A stretch of 64,000 nucleotides of DNA. It comes from Streptomyces xanthii (GTDB taxonomy: Bacteria; Actinomycetota; Actinomycetes; Streptomycetales; Streptomycetaceae). The stretch is from NCBI RefSeq assembly GCF_014621695.1, contig NZ_CP061281.1:992001-1056000 (forward strand). The letters are read 5' to 3'. Made by a program: the position numbers and the translations under genes. The notes below the pieces were generated by a model. The model searched no databases, was not told where the DNA came from, and saw nothing but the letters and a program-made list of their open reading frames with translations. Below are positions 17,795 through 25,730 of this stretch, piece by piece. The stretch's first letter is position 1. Every line of letters begins with the position of its first letter.

Positions 17795-18442
17795 TCAGGG
17801 AGTCTCGGGCCGGACCGCGGCCCGCCCGGCGTCCGCGGCGGCCGTCTCCGCGCTCTCCGCCGCCTGAGCCGTCTCCCGCGGGCCGGCCTCGCCGCCCGGT
17901 CCCTCCGTGCGGCCGGCCGCCGCGGGCAGGTCCGGCATCTGCGTGACCGGGAAGGTCAGCTTCATCGAGAGGTAGGCGTAGACGGGGCCGAGGGCGTTCA
18001 TGGCGACGACGCACACCCAGGCCGCCCACGGGTTGCCCGGGTCGTAGCCGAAGCCGCCGAAGAACGTGGCGAAGTAACAGGCGAAGCCGAAGAACATGCC
18101 GGGGATGAGCGTGAAGAGCTTCGTGCGGCCCGTGTACATGAGGGCCGAGTTCACGACGAGGATCACCAGGGCCTGCATCAGGTTGCGGGCGAACTGCCCC
18201 TCTCCGAGGGCCGTCCCCGCCCGCTGCTCGACGAGCACGATGACGAGGGCGAAGCTCGATCCGGCCACCATCGCCGGCCAGAGCTTCTTCGCCCCTTCCA
18301 TGCTGGGGCCGCCCATCAGGAACATCGCCGCCCAGGGGACGAAGATCGCCCAGGGCGGCAGGTGCAGTGCGGTGCCGCCGACGAAGGCGGTGGTGGCGGC
18401 CAGGATCGACGCGACGATCTCGTGCGGTACGCGTTCACGCAT
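17795..18442 (-). CDS. DUF1097 family membrane protein
   Basis: A 215-residue protein with five or six hydrophobic helices in the first 160 residues (for example AFVGGTALHLPPWAIFVPWAAMF and LVILVVNSALMYTG) and an Ala/Glu/Pro-rich cytoplasmic tail. It fits the DUF1097 family (E. coli YcdZ-like), which has no agreed function. Its place at the end of a catabolic operon suggests transport or membrane sensing of the pathway substrate. I start at ATG 18442, with GTGGAG six bases upstream, rather than GTG 18454. It is separated from the amidohydrolase stop by about 22 bp and is probably in the same operon. Confidence 0.75.
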   Translation of the reverse strand: MRERVPHEIVASILAATTAFVGGTALHLPPWAIFVPWAAMFLMGGPSMEGAKKLWPAMVAGSSFALVIVLVEQRAGTALGEGQFARNLMQALVILVVNSALMYTGRTKLFTLIPGMFFGFACYFATFFGGFGYDPGNPWAAWVCVVAMNALGPVYAYLSMKLTFPVTQMPDLPAAAGRTEGPGGEAGPRETAQAAESAETAAADAGRAAVRPETP

Positions 18443-18464
18443 GACGGGCTCCACTTCGCTGGGA

Positions 18465-19757
18465 TCAGGGCCCCGGAGGGCCGGGCGGTGCGGTGGGCGG
18501 GTCGATCAGCGTGCGGGTTCGGGTGGTGCGCGCCACGACGCGGCCTGCCTTGATCACGTAGGCGCGGTCGGGGCGGTCCAGGACGATGTCGTCGTAGCGG
18601 GTGGTGTCGAGCACGACGAGATCGGCGGCGGCGCCCGCGCGGACGCCGTAGGTGTCGGCGATCCCGACGACGCGGGCGGCGTCGTGGGTCACCATGCGCA
18701 GGACCCGGCGCAGATCGGCCGGTCCGTGCAGATGCCCGGTCTGGGCGAGGAGCAGCGCGATGTCGAGCAGGTCGCCGGTGCCGTACGGCGTGAACGCGTT
18801 GCGGAGGTTGTTGGAGGCGGTGGCGGTGAGGACCCCGGCCTCCCACAGTTCGCGTACGGGGGCGATGCCGCGGCGCACGGGATGGCGGTCGGTGCGGCCG
18901 CCGAGGTGGAGGTCGGTGGCCGGCAGCGGGACGACGGCGACGCCGGCGTCGGCGAGCGCGCCCAGGACCTTGGCCCGCTCGGGTCCGGGGCGGGCGGCGA
19001 GCGAGGTCATGTGGCCGAGGGCGACCCGGCCGCCGAGGTCGCGGGCACGGGTGGCGTCGGCGACGTACTCGGCCATGGCGTAGCGGGTGTCGCTCGCGTC
19101 GTCGGCGAAGTCGGCGTGCAGGTCGGCGGGGACGCCGTGTTCGGCGGCGAGGTCGAGCACGAGGTCGACGTGGCGGCGGCACAGCTCCACGGAGTCCTCC
19201 TGGTAGGCGCAGCCGCCGACCACGTCGGCGCCGGCGGCGAGCGCGCGGCGCAGGAGCTGTTCGGTGCCGGGCGAGCGCCAGATGCCCTCCTGGGGGAAGG
19301 CGACGATCTGGATGTCGATGAACTCCCGGTACTCCTCGCGCAGTTCGAGCAGCACTTCGACGCCGAGGAGGCCCTGCACGTGGTCGACGTCGGGGTGGGC
19401 GCGCAGGGTGGTGGTGCCCGCCTGGATCGCGGCCTCGACGGCCCGCCGGGAGCGGGCCGTGACGTCCTCGTGGGTGAACTCCCGCTTGAGTTCGAGGGTG
19501 ACGGCGATGGCGTCGGCGAGGGCGGGGCCGCGCGGGGCGCGCCGCCCGTCGAGGTAGGCCTTGTCGGGGTGGATGTGCGCCTCGACGAATCCGGGCAGGA
19601 CGACGCGTCCGGCGCAGTCGACGACGTGCGGGCCTTCCGCGTCGGGCCCTCCGGGTCCGGTCGGCCCCACGGATGCGATCCGGCCGTCGGTGACGAGGAT
19701 GTCGGAGAGGCCGGTGGCGTCCTCGACGCGGGCCCGGCGCAGCAGCAGACGGTTCAC
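18465..19757 (-). CDS. Amidohydrolase, cytosine-deaminase-like, with altered metal site
   Basis: A 430-residue amidohydrolase-superfamily protein close to cytosine deaminase and N-isopropylammelide hydrolase. The metal-binding HxH is His61 and His63 in EAHIHPDK; further ligands are His214 in DLHADFADD and His249 in LGHMTS. Where cytosine deaminases usually have a metal-binding Asp late in the barrel, this protein reads TASNNLRNAF, with Asn316 in that place. It may therefore act on a different substrate or by a changed mechanism. GTG 19757 overlaps the upstream stop (GTGA), so it is coupled to the formamidase gene. In context it would open or deaminate a cyclic amide. Confidence 0.8.
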   Translation of the reverse strand: MNRLLLRRARVEDATGLSDILVTDGRIASVGPTGPGGPDAEGPHVVDCAGRVVLPGFVEAHIHPDKAYLDGRRAPRGPALADAIAVTLELKREFTHEDVTARSRRAVEAAIQAGTTTLRAHPDVDHVQGLLGVEVLLELREEYREFIDIQIVAFPQEGIWRSPGTEQLLRRALAAGADVVGGCAYQEDSVELCRRHVDLVLDLAAEHGVPADLHADFADDASDTRYAMAEYVADATRARDLGGRVALGHMTSLAARPGPERAKVLGALADAGVAVVPLPATDLHLGGRTDRHPVRRGIAPVRELWEAGVLTATASNNLRNAFTPYGTGDLLDIALLLAQTGHLHGPADLRRVLRMVTHDAARVVGIADTYGVRAGAAADLVVLDTTRYDDIVLDRPDRAYVIKAGRVVARTTRTRTLIDPPTAPPGPPGP

Positions 19758-20905
19758 GCGCGCACCTCCAGCGCCTCGGCGGGTTCGTCGCCGAGGCTCG
19801 GGACGTCCCCGAAGTCGGACTTGCGGATCAGGCAGTGGACGCCCTGCACCTGGTCGACGACCTGCGAGACCTCCAGATCGGCGGCCGCGCTCAGATAGGC
19901 GTAGGCGCTCGCGGGGTCCATGCCGACGCGGGTGGTGAGGAAGCGCAGGGCGACCTGGACGCTGTCCCGCATCGCTTGGTTCAGGTCCTCGTTCAGGCCG
20001 ATGGCGACCCAGTGGGTGCCGGTCTCGCCGAACGGGGTGTCGATCAGGCCGACGGCCCTGCGGGCGGCGGCTCCGCTGAGGACGCTGAGCCGGAACGTGG
20101 CGCGCAGCGGTGCCTCGAACGCGGTGAGGGCGACCTCGCCGTTGCCCTGTGCGAAGTGCGGGTCGCCGGTGGTGAATCCGGCGCCCTCGACCTGGACGGG
20201 CAGGTACAGGGCGCTGCCGGTGTCGAGCACCTTCACATCGAGGTTGCCGCCGTGCCGGCCCGGGGGCACGGTGCTCAGCGGCGTCTCGTGCGCCGGGGTG
20301 ACGCCCATGATCCCCATGAACGGCCGCAGCGGGAACCGCGCGCGCCGCCCCTGGTCCCCGTACGGCAGCAGTCCGAACTCGCGTCCCCGGCTGTCGACTT
20401 CGACGGTCGTGTACGTGGAGACGGTGCCGCAGGGCATGCGGCGGGTGACGCCGGTGCAGGGGTGGGCGGGGTCCGGGTGGGCGGCGGGCAGGGCGCCGCG
20501 GCCGTGCCGGCTGGAGACGATGCCGTAGTCGGTGCGCCGGTACAGGGAGAGGACCTCGACCTTGAGGAGGTCGCCGGGTGCGGCGCCGGTGACGGCGACG
20601 GGGCCGGTGACGACGTGCGGGCCGTGCTCCTCCGCGTCGCGGGGCATGCCGGAGGCGGCGATGTCGCGGGCGTCGGCGGGCACGGCGTGCTCGGGGACGC
20701 CGTAGGCCCCGAAGAAGCTGACCGGGTCGCGCCCCTGGTCCTCCAGGATCCCCTCGTGCGACACGGAGTCGACGGTGACGGTGTCCCCGTCCCGGACGGT
20801 CAGGACGGCCCGGTCTCCGGGCGCGGGCAGTGTCCCCCAGCGGGCGTTCTCGGGCGTGGTGCGCAGGTGGTGACGGCCTTCGGGTGCGGCGAGCTGACGG
20901 GTCAT
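19754..20905 (-). CDS. Acetamidase/formamidase family protein
   Basis: A 383-residue FmdA/AmdA-family amidase that hydrolyses a short amide to ammonia and the acid. Family segments include VSHEGILEDQGRDP, GPVAVTGAAPGDLLKVEVL, MGIMGVTP, GNLDVKVLDTGSALYLPVQ and GDPHFAQGNGEVALTAFE, which carries the conserved acidic and His residues. Formamide or a related small amide is the likely substrate. GGGAG lies eight bases before ATG 20905. Both ends overlap neighbouring genes by four bases (ATGA with carbamate kinase, GTGA with the amidohydrolase), so the three are made together in fixed ratio. Confidence 0.88.
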   Translation of the reverse strand: MTRQLAAPEGRHHLRTTPENARWGTLPAPGDRAVLTVRDGDTVTVDSVSHEGILEDQGRDPVSFFGAYGVPEHAVPADARDIAASGMPRDAEEHGPHVVTGPVAVTGAAPGDLLKVEVLSLYRRTDYGIVSSRHGRGALPAAHPDPAHPCTGVTRRMPCGTVSTYTTVEVDSRGREFGLLPYGDQGRRARFPLRPFMGIMGVTPAHETPLSTVPPGRHGGNLDVKVLDTGSALYLPVQVEGAGFTTGDPHFAQGNGEVALTAFEAPLRATFRLSVLSGAAARRAVGLIDTPFGETGTHWVAIGLNEDLNQAMRDSVQVALRFLTTRVGMDPASAYAYLSAAADLEVSQVVDQVQGVHCLIRKSDFGDVPSLGDEPAEALEVRA

Positions 20906-22005
20906 CGAGGATCTCCCTGAGCGGCGGTCGGTACGGGGCCGGTGACGCGTTCGGGCGCGGGAATGTCCGGGGGCGGCGGTGGTGCGGGTGCGGGGGCGCC
21001 GGTGGCCGGAGCGGCGGGACCCGGGTGGATCCAGGTGCCGCCGGCTCCGGCCAGCGCCTCCGGCAGCGCCACCGGTGACGTGATCAGGACGCGGGCTCGG
21101 GGGCCGGACGTCCGCAGGAAGGCGAGGGCCGCCTCGATCTTGGGGCCCATGCTGCCGGGTGGGAACTGGCCCTGGTCCAGGTGGAGTCGTGCCTCGGCAG
21201 CGGTCAGGAGGCCGACGGGGCGTTCGGTGGGCAGGCCGTGGTCGAGGGCGACGCGGCCGACGCCGGTGGTGATGACGAGGAGTTCGGCGCCGAGGCGGGC
21301 GGCGAGCAGGGCGGAGGTGGCGTCCTTGTCGATGACGGCCTCGATGCCGCGGTAGCCGCCGCCCGGCTCCTCGACGACGGGGATGCCTCCGCCGCCGCCC
21401 GCGACGACGATCTGGTCCCGGTCGAGGAGTGCGGTGAGCGCGGCCTCCTCGACGACGCGGCGGGGCGCGGGCGAGGGCACGACGCGGCGCCAGCCGCGCC
21501 CCGCGTCCTCGGCGACGCTCCAGCCGTGCCGGGCGGCGAGCTCCCGCGCCTCCTGTTCGGTGTGGAAGGAGCCGATGGGCTTGGTGGGGTGGGCGAAGGC
21601 GGGGTCGGCGGGGTCGACGACGGTGTGGGTGAGCAGCGCGGCGACGCGGTCGCCGAGGCCGCGGGCGCGGAGCCGGGCGCCGAGGGCGGTGGCGAGGATG
21701 TGGCCGAGGGAGCCCTGGGAGTCGGCGACGCACATGTCGAGGTCGAGGCGCGGGAGTTCGGGCGCGAGTGCGGCGGCCAGTTCGGAGCGGCGCTGGATGA
21801 ATCCGACCTGGGGGCCGTTGCCGTGCGTGACGAGCAGGCGCCGTCCGCCGGCGGCCAGTTCGGCGAGCGGCGCGGCCGGCGTCCTGGCCGCGTCGAACTG
21901 CTCGGCCATGGTCGCGCCGGGCCCGCCGCGCAGCAGGGCGTTGCCACCGATCGCCACGACGGTCACGGCTGCGGGGACGGCGCCCAGCGGGAGGGAGTCA
22001 GGCAT
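20902..22005 (-). CDS. arcC: Carbamate kinase with proline-rich C-terminal tail
   Basis: A 367-residue amino-acid-kinase-fold protein. It would transfer phosphate from carbamoyl phosphate to ADP, giving ATP, CO2 and ammonia. Signature segments are VVAIGGNALL, VTHGNGPQVGF, CVADSQGSLGH, VVAGGGGGIPV, AVIDKDATSALLA and FPPGSMGPKIEAAL. Typical carbamate kinases are about 310 residues; this one adds roughly 45 residues rich in Pro and Ala after GTWIHPG. No arginine deiminase or ornithine carbamoyltransferase gene accompanies it, so carbamoyl phosphate probably comes from the FdrA/DUF1116 system. ATG 22005 is preferred because TATGGT lies seven bases upstream; ATG 22017 would overlap that element. 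Confidence 0.9.
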   Translation of the reverse strand: MPDSLPLGAVPAAVTVVAIGGNALLRGGPGATMAEQFDAARTPAAPLAELAAGGRRLLVTHGNGPQVGFIQRRSELAAALAPELPRLDLDMCVADSQGSLGHILATALGARLRARGLGDRVAALLTHTVVDPADPAFAHPTKPIGSFHTEQEARELAARHGWSVAEDAGRGWRRVVPSPAPRRVVEEAALTALLDRDQIVVAGGGGGIPVVEEPGGGYRGIEAVIDKDATSALLAARLGAELLVITTGVGRVALDHGLPTERPVGLLTAAEARLHLDQGQFPPGSMGPKIEAALAFLRTSGPRARVLITSPVALPEALAGAGGTWIHPGPAAPATGAPAPAPPPPPDIPAPERVTGPVPTAAQGDPR

Positions 22006-22012
22006 GGCGGTC

Positions 22013-22041
22013 ACCATAGGAACGGCCCGACCAGCAGGTCA
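22013..22041 (-). promoter_or_regulatory. Promoter of the carbamate kinase operon
   Basis: On the minus strand TGACCT (22041-22036), a 17-bp spacer and TATGGT (22018-22013) precede ATG 22005 by seven bases. There is no Shine-Dalgarno, so a leaderless transcript for the four-gene operon is expected. The divergent PucR gene starts about 150 bp away. Confidence 0.55.
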
Positions 22042-22168
22042 TGGGCAACGGACGCCAGCGGCCGGGGCCCCTCGTTGACGCCCGGTGACAGGGCCCGCGC
22101 CGCCCGCCCGTTTCCGGCGTGTAAGCATCCGATTTCCCTCGTGATCCGCATTTACAGCGTCTCGGGGG

Positions 22169-23800
22169 GTGCTCATAGTGGAGGGCGTGCCAGCCTTCCG
22201 AGTGCACGTCCAGGCCCAGGTGAGCGCGGCGGAGGTCCCCCCGCTCACACCCGCCCCCGCGCCCGCGAGACGCCCTCCCGCGTCCGGGATCACGGTCGCG
22301 GAGGCGCTCGGGCTGCCCTGCCTGGCCGGGGCCCGGCTCGTGGCGGGCGGCCGGGGCGCGGACCGGGTGATCCGGGTCGCGAACATCATGGAAGTACCGG
22401 ACATCGTGCGCTGGATGCGCGGCGGCGAACTGCTCCTGACGACGGCGTACGCGCTGCGCGACGACGAGGAGGCGCTGGCGGCGCTCGTGCCGTCACTGGC
22501 CGGTCGCGGACTGGCGGGGCTCGGTGTGAAGATCGGACCGTATCTGCCGCGGCTGCCGGACCCGTTGCTGCGGGCGGCGGACGAACTCGGTTTCCCGGTG
22601 CTGGAGTTGCCGGGCGAGGTGATGTTCAACGATGTCCTCGCCGAGGTGATCGGCACGGTCCTGAACCGGCGGGCGCTGACCCTGGAGCGCACCCAGGAGG
22701 TGCACGAGCGGCTGGCGACGGCCGCGCTGCGGGACGGCTCCTACCAGGAACTGACGCGGGCGCTGGCCGAGTTGGCGGACTGCCCGGCGGCGGTGCTCGG
22801 CCCGGACGGGACGCTGCTGGCGGGCGCGGGCGGGCCGCCGCAGGACTGCACGCCGACGGCCGAGCGGGCGATCGGGGTGCAGGGAGCGGGCGTTGCGGCG
22901 GGACGGGTCGCGCTGTGGTGTGCGCAGCCGCCCACGGAGGGCCAGTTGGCGGCGCTGGAACACGCGGCGACGCTGGCGGCGATGGTCGCGGCGCAGGAGC
23001 GGGCGGTGGCCGGCCGGGAGCGCCGCTACCGGGCGCTACTGCTCACGGAGCTCGTCTCGGGGCGCCCGCAGGACCCCACGGAGACGGCCCGCCGGGCCAC
23101 CGCGATGGGCTGGGAGCTGGACGTGCCGCGCGCGGCCGTCCTGGTGGAGCTGAGCGCGTCGGCGTCGGCGCCGCCGTCCGAGCGGCCGGCCGAGGAGCGG
23201 TTGCTGCCGTTCGTGCGGGCCGTGGTCGGGCCGCGCGCGATCGGCTGGGGCGTGCCGTCGGGCCTGGCGCTGCTGGTCGAGCCGGGCGGGGCGCTGCGGG
23301 ACGTGTGCCGGGCGGTGTTCGACGCGGTGTCGACGGCGCTGCCCGCGGCGCGGGTGCGGGTCGGGGCGGGCGGCGTGCAGGCGGACTTCGCGGATCTGCA
23401 CCTGAGTTACCGCGAGGCGCAGGCCGCGCTCGCCCTGGGCCGTGAGCTGTACGGCGGCACGTTCGTGTGCGAGCACCGGGACCTCGGCGTGTACCGGCTG
23501 CTGGACCAGTTGCCGGCGCGGGAGCTGCGCCGTCTGGTCGAGGAGGCCCTGGGGCCGCTGATCGCGTACGACTCCGCGCACGAGGGCAGCCTCGTGCACA
23601 GTCTGGGCGTGTACCTGGCCCGGGACCGCAACGGGGTGGAGGCCGCCGAGCGCCTCCACATCCACTACAACACCCTGCGCTACCGCCTCAAGCAGATCGA
23701 GCGCCTCACAGGCGGTTTCGACCGGGACCCGATGACCCGGCTCCAGACCGAACTGGCCGTGCACGCCCACCGCCTGCTGGCCGCGCGCGCCCGCGTCTGA
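22169..23800 (+). CDS. PucR family transcriptional regulator
   Basis: A 543-residue regulator. The N-terminal PucR (purine catabolism regulator-like) domain spans about residues 40-170 (ITVAEALGLPCLAGARLVAGG, RWMRGGELLLTTAYAL). A central GGDEF-like region follows, and a C-terminal helix-turn-helix (HTH_30) is seen in LGVYLARDRNGVEAAERLHIHYNTLRYRLKQIERLTG. PucR proteins activate purine, allantoin, GABA or proline catabolic genes in response to substrate. It is divergent from the carbamate kinase operon and is the natural controller of this locus. The start is uncertain: GTG at 22169, 22178 and 22187 are all in frame, and a G-run lies just upstream of the first two. Confidence 0.85.
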   Translation: MLIVEGVPAFRVHVQAQVSAAEVPPLTPAPAPARRPPASGITVAEALGLPCLAGARLVAGGRGADRVIRVANIMEVPDIVRWMRGGELLLTTAYALRDDEEALAALVPSLAGRGLAGLGVKIGPYLPRLPDPLLRAADELGFPVLELPGEVMFNDVLAEVIGTVLNRRALTLERTQEVHERLATAALRDGSYQELTRALAELADCPAAVLGPDGTLLAGAGGPPQDCTPTAERAIGVQGAGVAAGRVALWCAQPPTEGQLAALEHAATLAAMVAAQERAVAGRERRYRALLLTELVSGRPQDPTETARRATAMGWELDVPRAAVLVELSASASAPPSERPAEERLLPFVRAVVGPRAIGWGVPSGLALLVEPGGALRDVCRAVFDAVSTALPAARVRVGAGGVQADFADLHLSYREAQAALALGRELYGGTFVCEHRDLGVYRLLDQLPARELRRLVEEALGPLIAYDSAHEGSLVHSLGVYLARDRNGVEAAERLHIHYNTLRYRLKQIERLTGGFDRDPMTRLQTELAVHAHRLLAARARV

Positions 23801-23853
23801 GGCGAACGCCGGCGCCGGGCGAGGCGGCGGTCCCCGTCGCACCGGTTCTTCTC

Positions 23854-23882
23854 GGCTCCCCGGCGGGCGTCGCCGGGGAGCC
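23854..23882. terminator. Bidirectional hairpin terminator
   Basis: GGCTCCCCGGC (23854-23864) and GCCGGGGAGCC (23872-23882) form a perfect 11-bp stem with a 7-base loop between the convergent pucR and 97-residue genes. Confidence 0.75.
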
Positions 23883-23887
23883 CGGGT

Positions 23888-24181
23888 TCAGCCGCCGCGC
23901 TTGCTCAGTCCGGCCTGCAGGTCCTCCTGGGACATGACGGGGATGATGTTCACCTTGGCCCCCATCTCCTGGAAGAAGGGCTCACAGATGACGGGGATGT
24001 CGGACAGCTCCTTCAGGTCGAACACGAGGAAGGCGGTGCGCACCCCGTCCTTGGCCCCGAAGTACGCGGACTCGGGAGCGAGCCGCTCCAGCGCCGACTT
24101 CATGATCTCGGGGAGCTTGTTGTCCGTGATCGCCTTGTTCGCCCGCTCAGTGTCCATCTGAACGGTCAGCATTACCCTCAC
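23888..24181 (-). CDS. Conserved hypothetical protein, dimeric alpha/beta-barrel type
   Basis: A 97-residue protein beginning VRVMLTVQMDTERANKAI. The pattern (beta strand, helix, EIMKSALERLAPESAYFGAKDG, then FLVFDLKELSDIPVICEPFFQEM) suggests a ferredoxin-like fold as in dimeric alpha/beta-barrel proteins. Similar proteins are common in Streptomyces, often with muconolactone-isomerase-like annotation, but no function is assigned here. GTG 24181 is chosen because GGGGAAGG lies just upstream and begins the conserved part; an ATG ten codons earlier reads through that site. It converges on pucR. Confidence 0.7.
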   Translation of the reverse strand: MRVMLTVQMDTERANKAITDNKLPEIMKSALERLAPESAYFGAKDGVRTAFLVFDLKELSDIPVICEPFFQEMGAKVNIIPVMSQEDLQAGLSKRGG

Positions 24182-24403
24182 GGCCTTCCCCTTTCTTCGC
24201 TCTTTCGACACATTTGTGCCCTTCCTTCGATGGTGGCGCGATTCCCCGGAACGCGCGCCCCCTGAGCGGTCCGTACCGGCACGTGAACGGCCGACGGGGC
24301 GGCCGCACCGGCCTCCTCCCGGACGTCTGGGCAGGTGACACGGCGCGTCCCCTCATATCGTGGAATCTCAACGCATGGACGGCCCGTGCCGAGGTGGCAG
24401 CAC

Positions 24404-25648
24404 ATGAAGGACCCGCAGATCGACTACGCGGCGGTCTTCCGCGCGCTGCCCGGCATGGTGGCGCTGCTGACCCCTGACCTCGTGTACGCCGATGCCAACG
24501 AGGACTTCCTCCGGCTGGTCGGCCGCACCCGCGAGCAGCTACTGGGCCGCTACATCTTCGACGTCTTCCCCGAGAACCCGAACGATCCGGCGGCGGCCGG
24601 AATGCAGGAGACCAAGGCGTCGATGCTGCGCGTGGTGACGTCCGGCGAGCGCGAGACGATGGCCCTGCTGCGCTACGACATCGAGGACTCCGCACGGCCC
24701 GGACACTGGGTGGAGCACTACTGGAGCCCGGTCAACGCCCCCGTGCTGGACGCGGACGGGGAGGTGACGCTGATCGTGCACCGGGTCGAGGAGATCACCG
24801 AGCTCGTCCGCGCCGGCCGCGGCGCGGACACGGGCGAAGACGGGGACGGGCGGCGGGGCGAGGCCCTGGAGGCCGAGCTCTACACCCGCTCCCGGGAGCT
24901 CCAGGAGGTCAACGAGCGGCTGCGCCGGGCCCACGCCCGTGAGCGCGAGGTCGCGCTGGCCCTCCAGGCCGCGATGCTGCCGGCGCCGACGCCGGTCGGA
25001 CACCACCGCGCGGCCGTGCGCTACCGGCCCGCCGTCGGCGCGCTCAACGTGTGCGGCGACTGGTACGACCTCGTCGACCTGCACGGGGACCGCATCGCGG
25101 TCGCCGTCGGGGACGTCGTCGGCCACGGCCTGGAGGCCGCCTGCGTCATGGGGCAGCTGCGCAGTGCGCTGAGCGCGGCCGCGCGGGTCGCCGACGGCCC
25201 GGCCCGGGCCCTGGACGCGCTCGGGCTGTACGCCCGGCACGTCCCCGGCGCGCAGTCGACGACGGTGGTGAAGGTCTACGTCGACTGGGACACCCACACC
25301 CTCGCCTACAGCAGCGCCGGCCACCCGCCGCCCGCGCTGCTCCACCCCGACGGCTCGGTGACCTTCCTCGACCGGGCGACCGATCCGCCGCTCGGCGCCC
25401 GCCCCGAACACGTACCCCGGCCCCAGGCCCGTACGGCCTTCACGGAGGGGGCGGTCCTGGTCCTGTACTCGGACGGCCTGATCGAGCGCCGTGACGAGGA
25501 CATCGACGTCGGCCTGGCCCGCCTCGCGGACTCACTCGTCCGGCACGGCGGCAGCGGCCCTGAGGAGATGGCCGACGCGCTCCTGGCCGACCTCCTGCCG
25601 CCCACGGGCAGCACCGACGACACGGCGCTGGTCATCATCCGCCTGTGA
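24404..25648 (+). CDS. PAS-domain PP2C (SpoIIE-type) serine phosphatase
   Basis: A 414-residue signalling protein. A PAS domain occupies about residues 8-130 (VFRALPGMVALLTPDLVYADANEDF, then VEHYWSPVNAPVLDADGEV). A helical linker (about 145-190, ELYTRSRELQEVNERLRRAHAREREVALALQ) leads into a SpoIIE/RsbU phosphatase domain. Metal-binding Asp residues are in VCGDWYDLV, VGDVVGHGLEAA and VLYSDGLIERRDEDIDVG, and in STDDTALVIIRL near the end. Such proteins dephosphorylate anti-anti-sigma factors; no partner is encoded beside it. GAGG nine bases before ATG 24404 sets the start. An LAL regulator gene follows 82 bp downstream. Confidence 0.9.
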   Translation: MKDPQIDYAAVFRALPGMVALLTPDLVYADANEDFLRLVGRTREQLLGRYIFDVFPENPNDPAAAGMQETKASMLRVVTSGERETMALLRYDIEDSARPGHWVEHYWSPVNAPVLDADGEVTLIVHRVEEITELVRAGRGADTGEDGDGRRGEALEAELYTRSRELQEVNERLRRAHAREREVALALQAAMLPAPTPVGHHRAAVRYRPAVGALNVCGDWYDLVDLHGDRIAVAVGDVVGHGLEAACVMGQLRSALSAAARVADGPARALDALGLYARHVPGAQSTTVVKVYVDWDTHTLAYSSAGHPPPALLHPDGSVTFLDRATDPPLGARPEHVPRPQARTAFTEGAVLVLYSDGLIERRDEDIDVGLARLADSLVRHGGSGPEEMADALLADLLPPTGSTDDTALVIIRL

Positions 25649-25730
25649 ACCCGTGCCCGGGCGGCCCCGCCCGGGTCCGGCGGCTGCCCGACTTGACTCC
25701 GCGGCCGGTTCTGCCAACGTGGTGAGTGTC

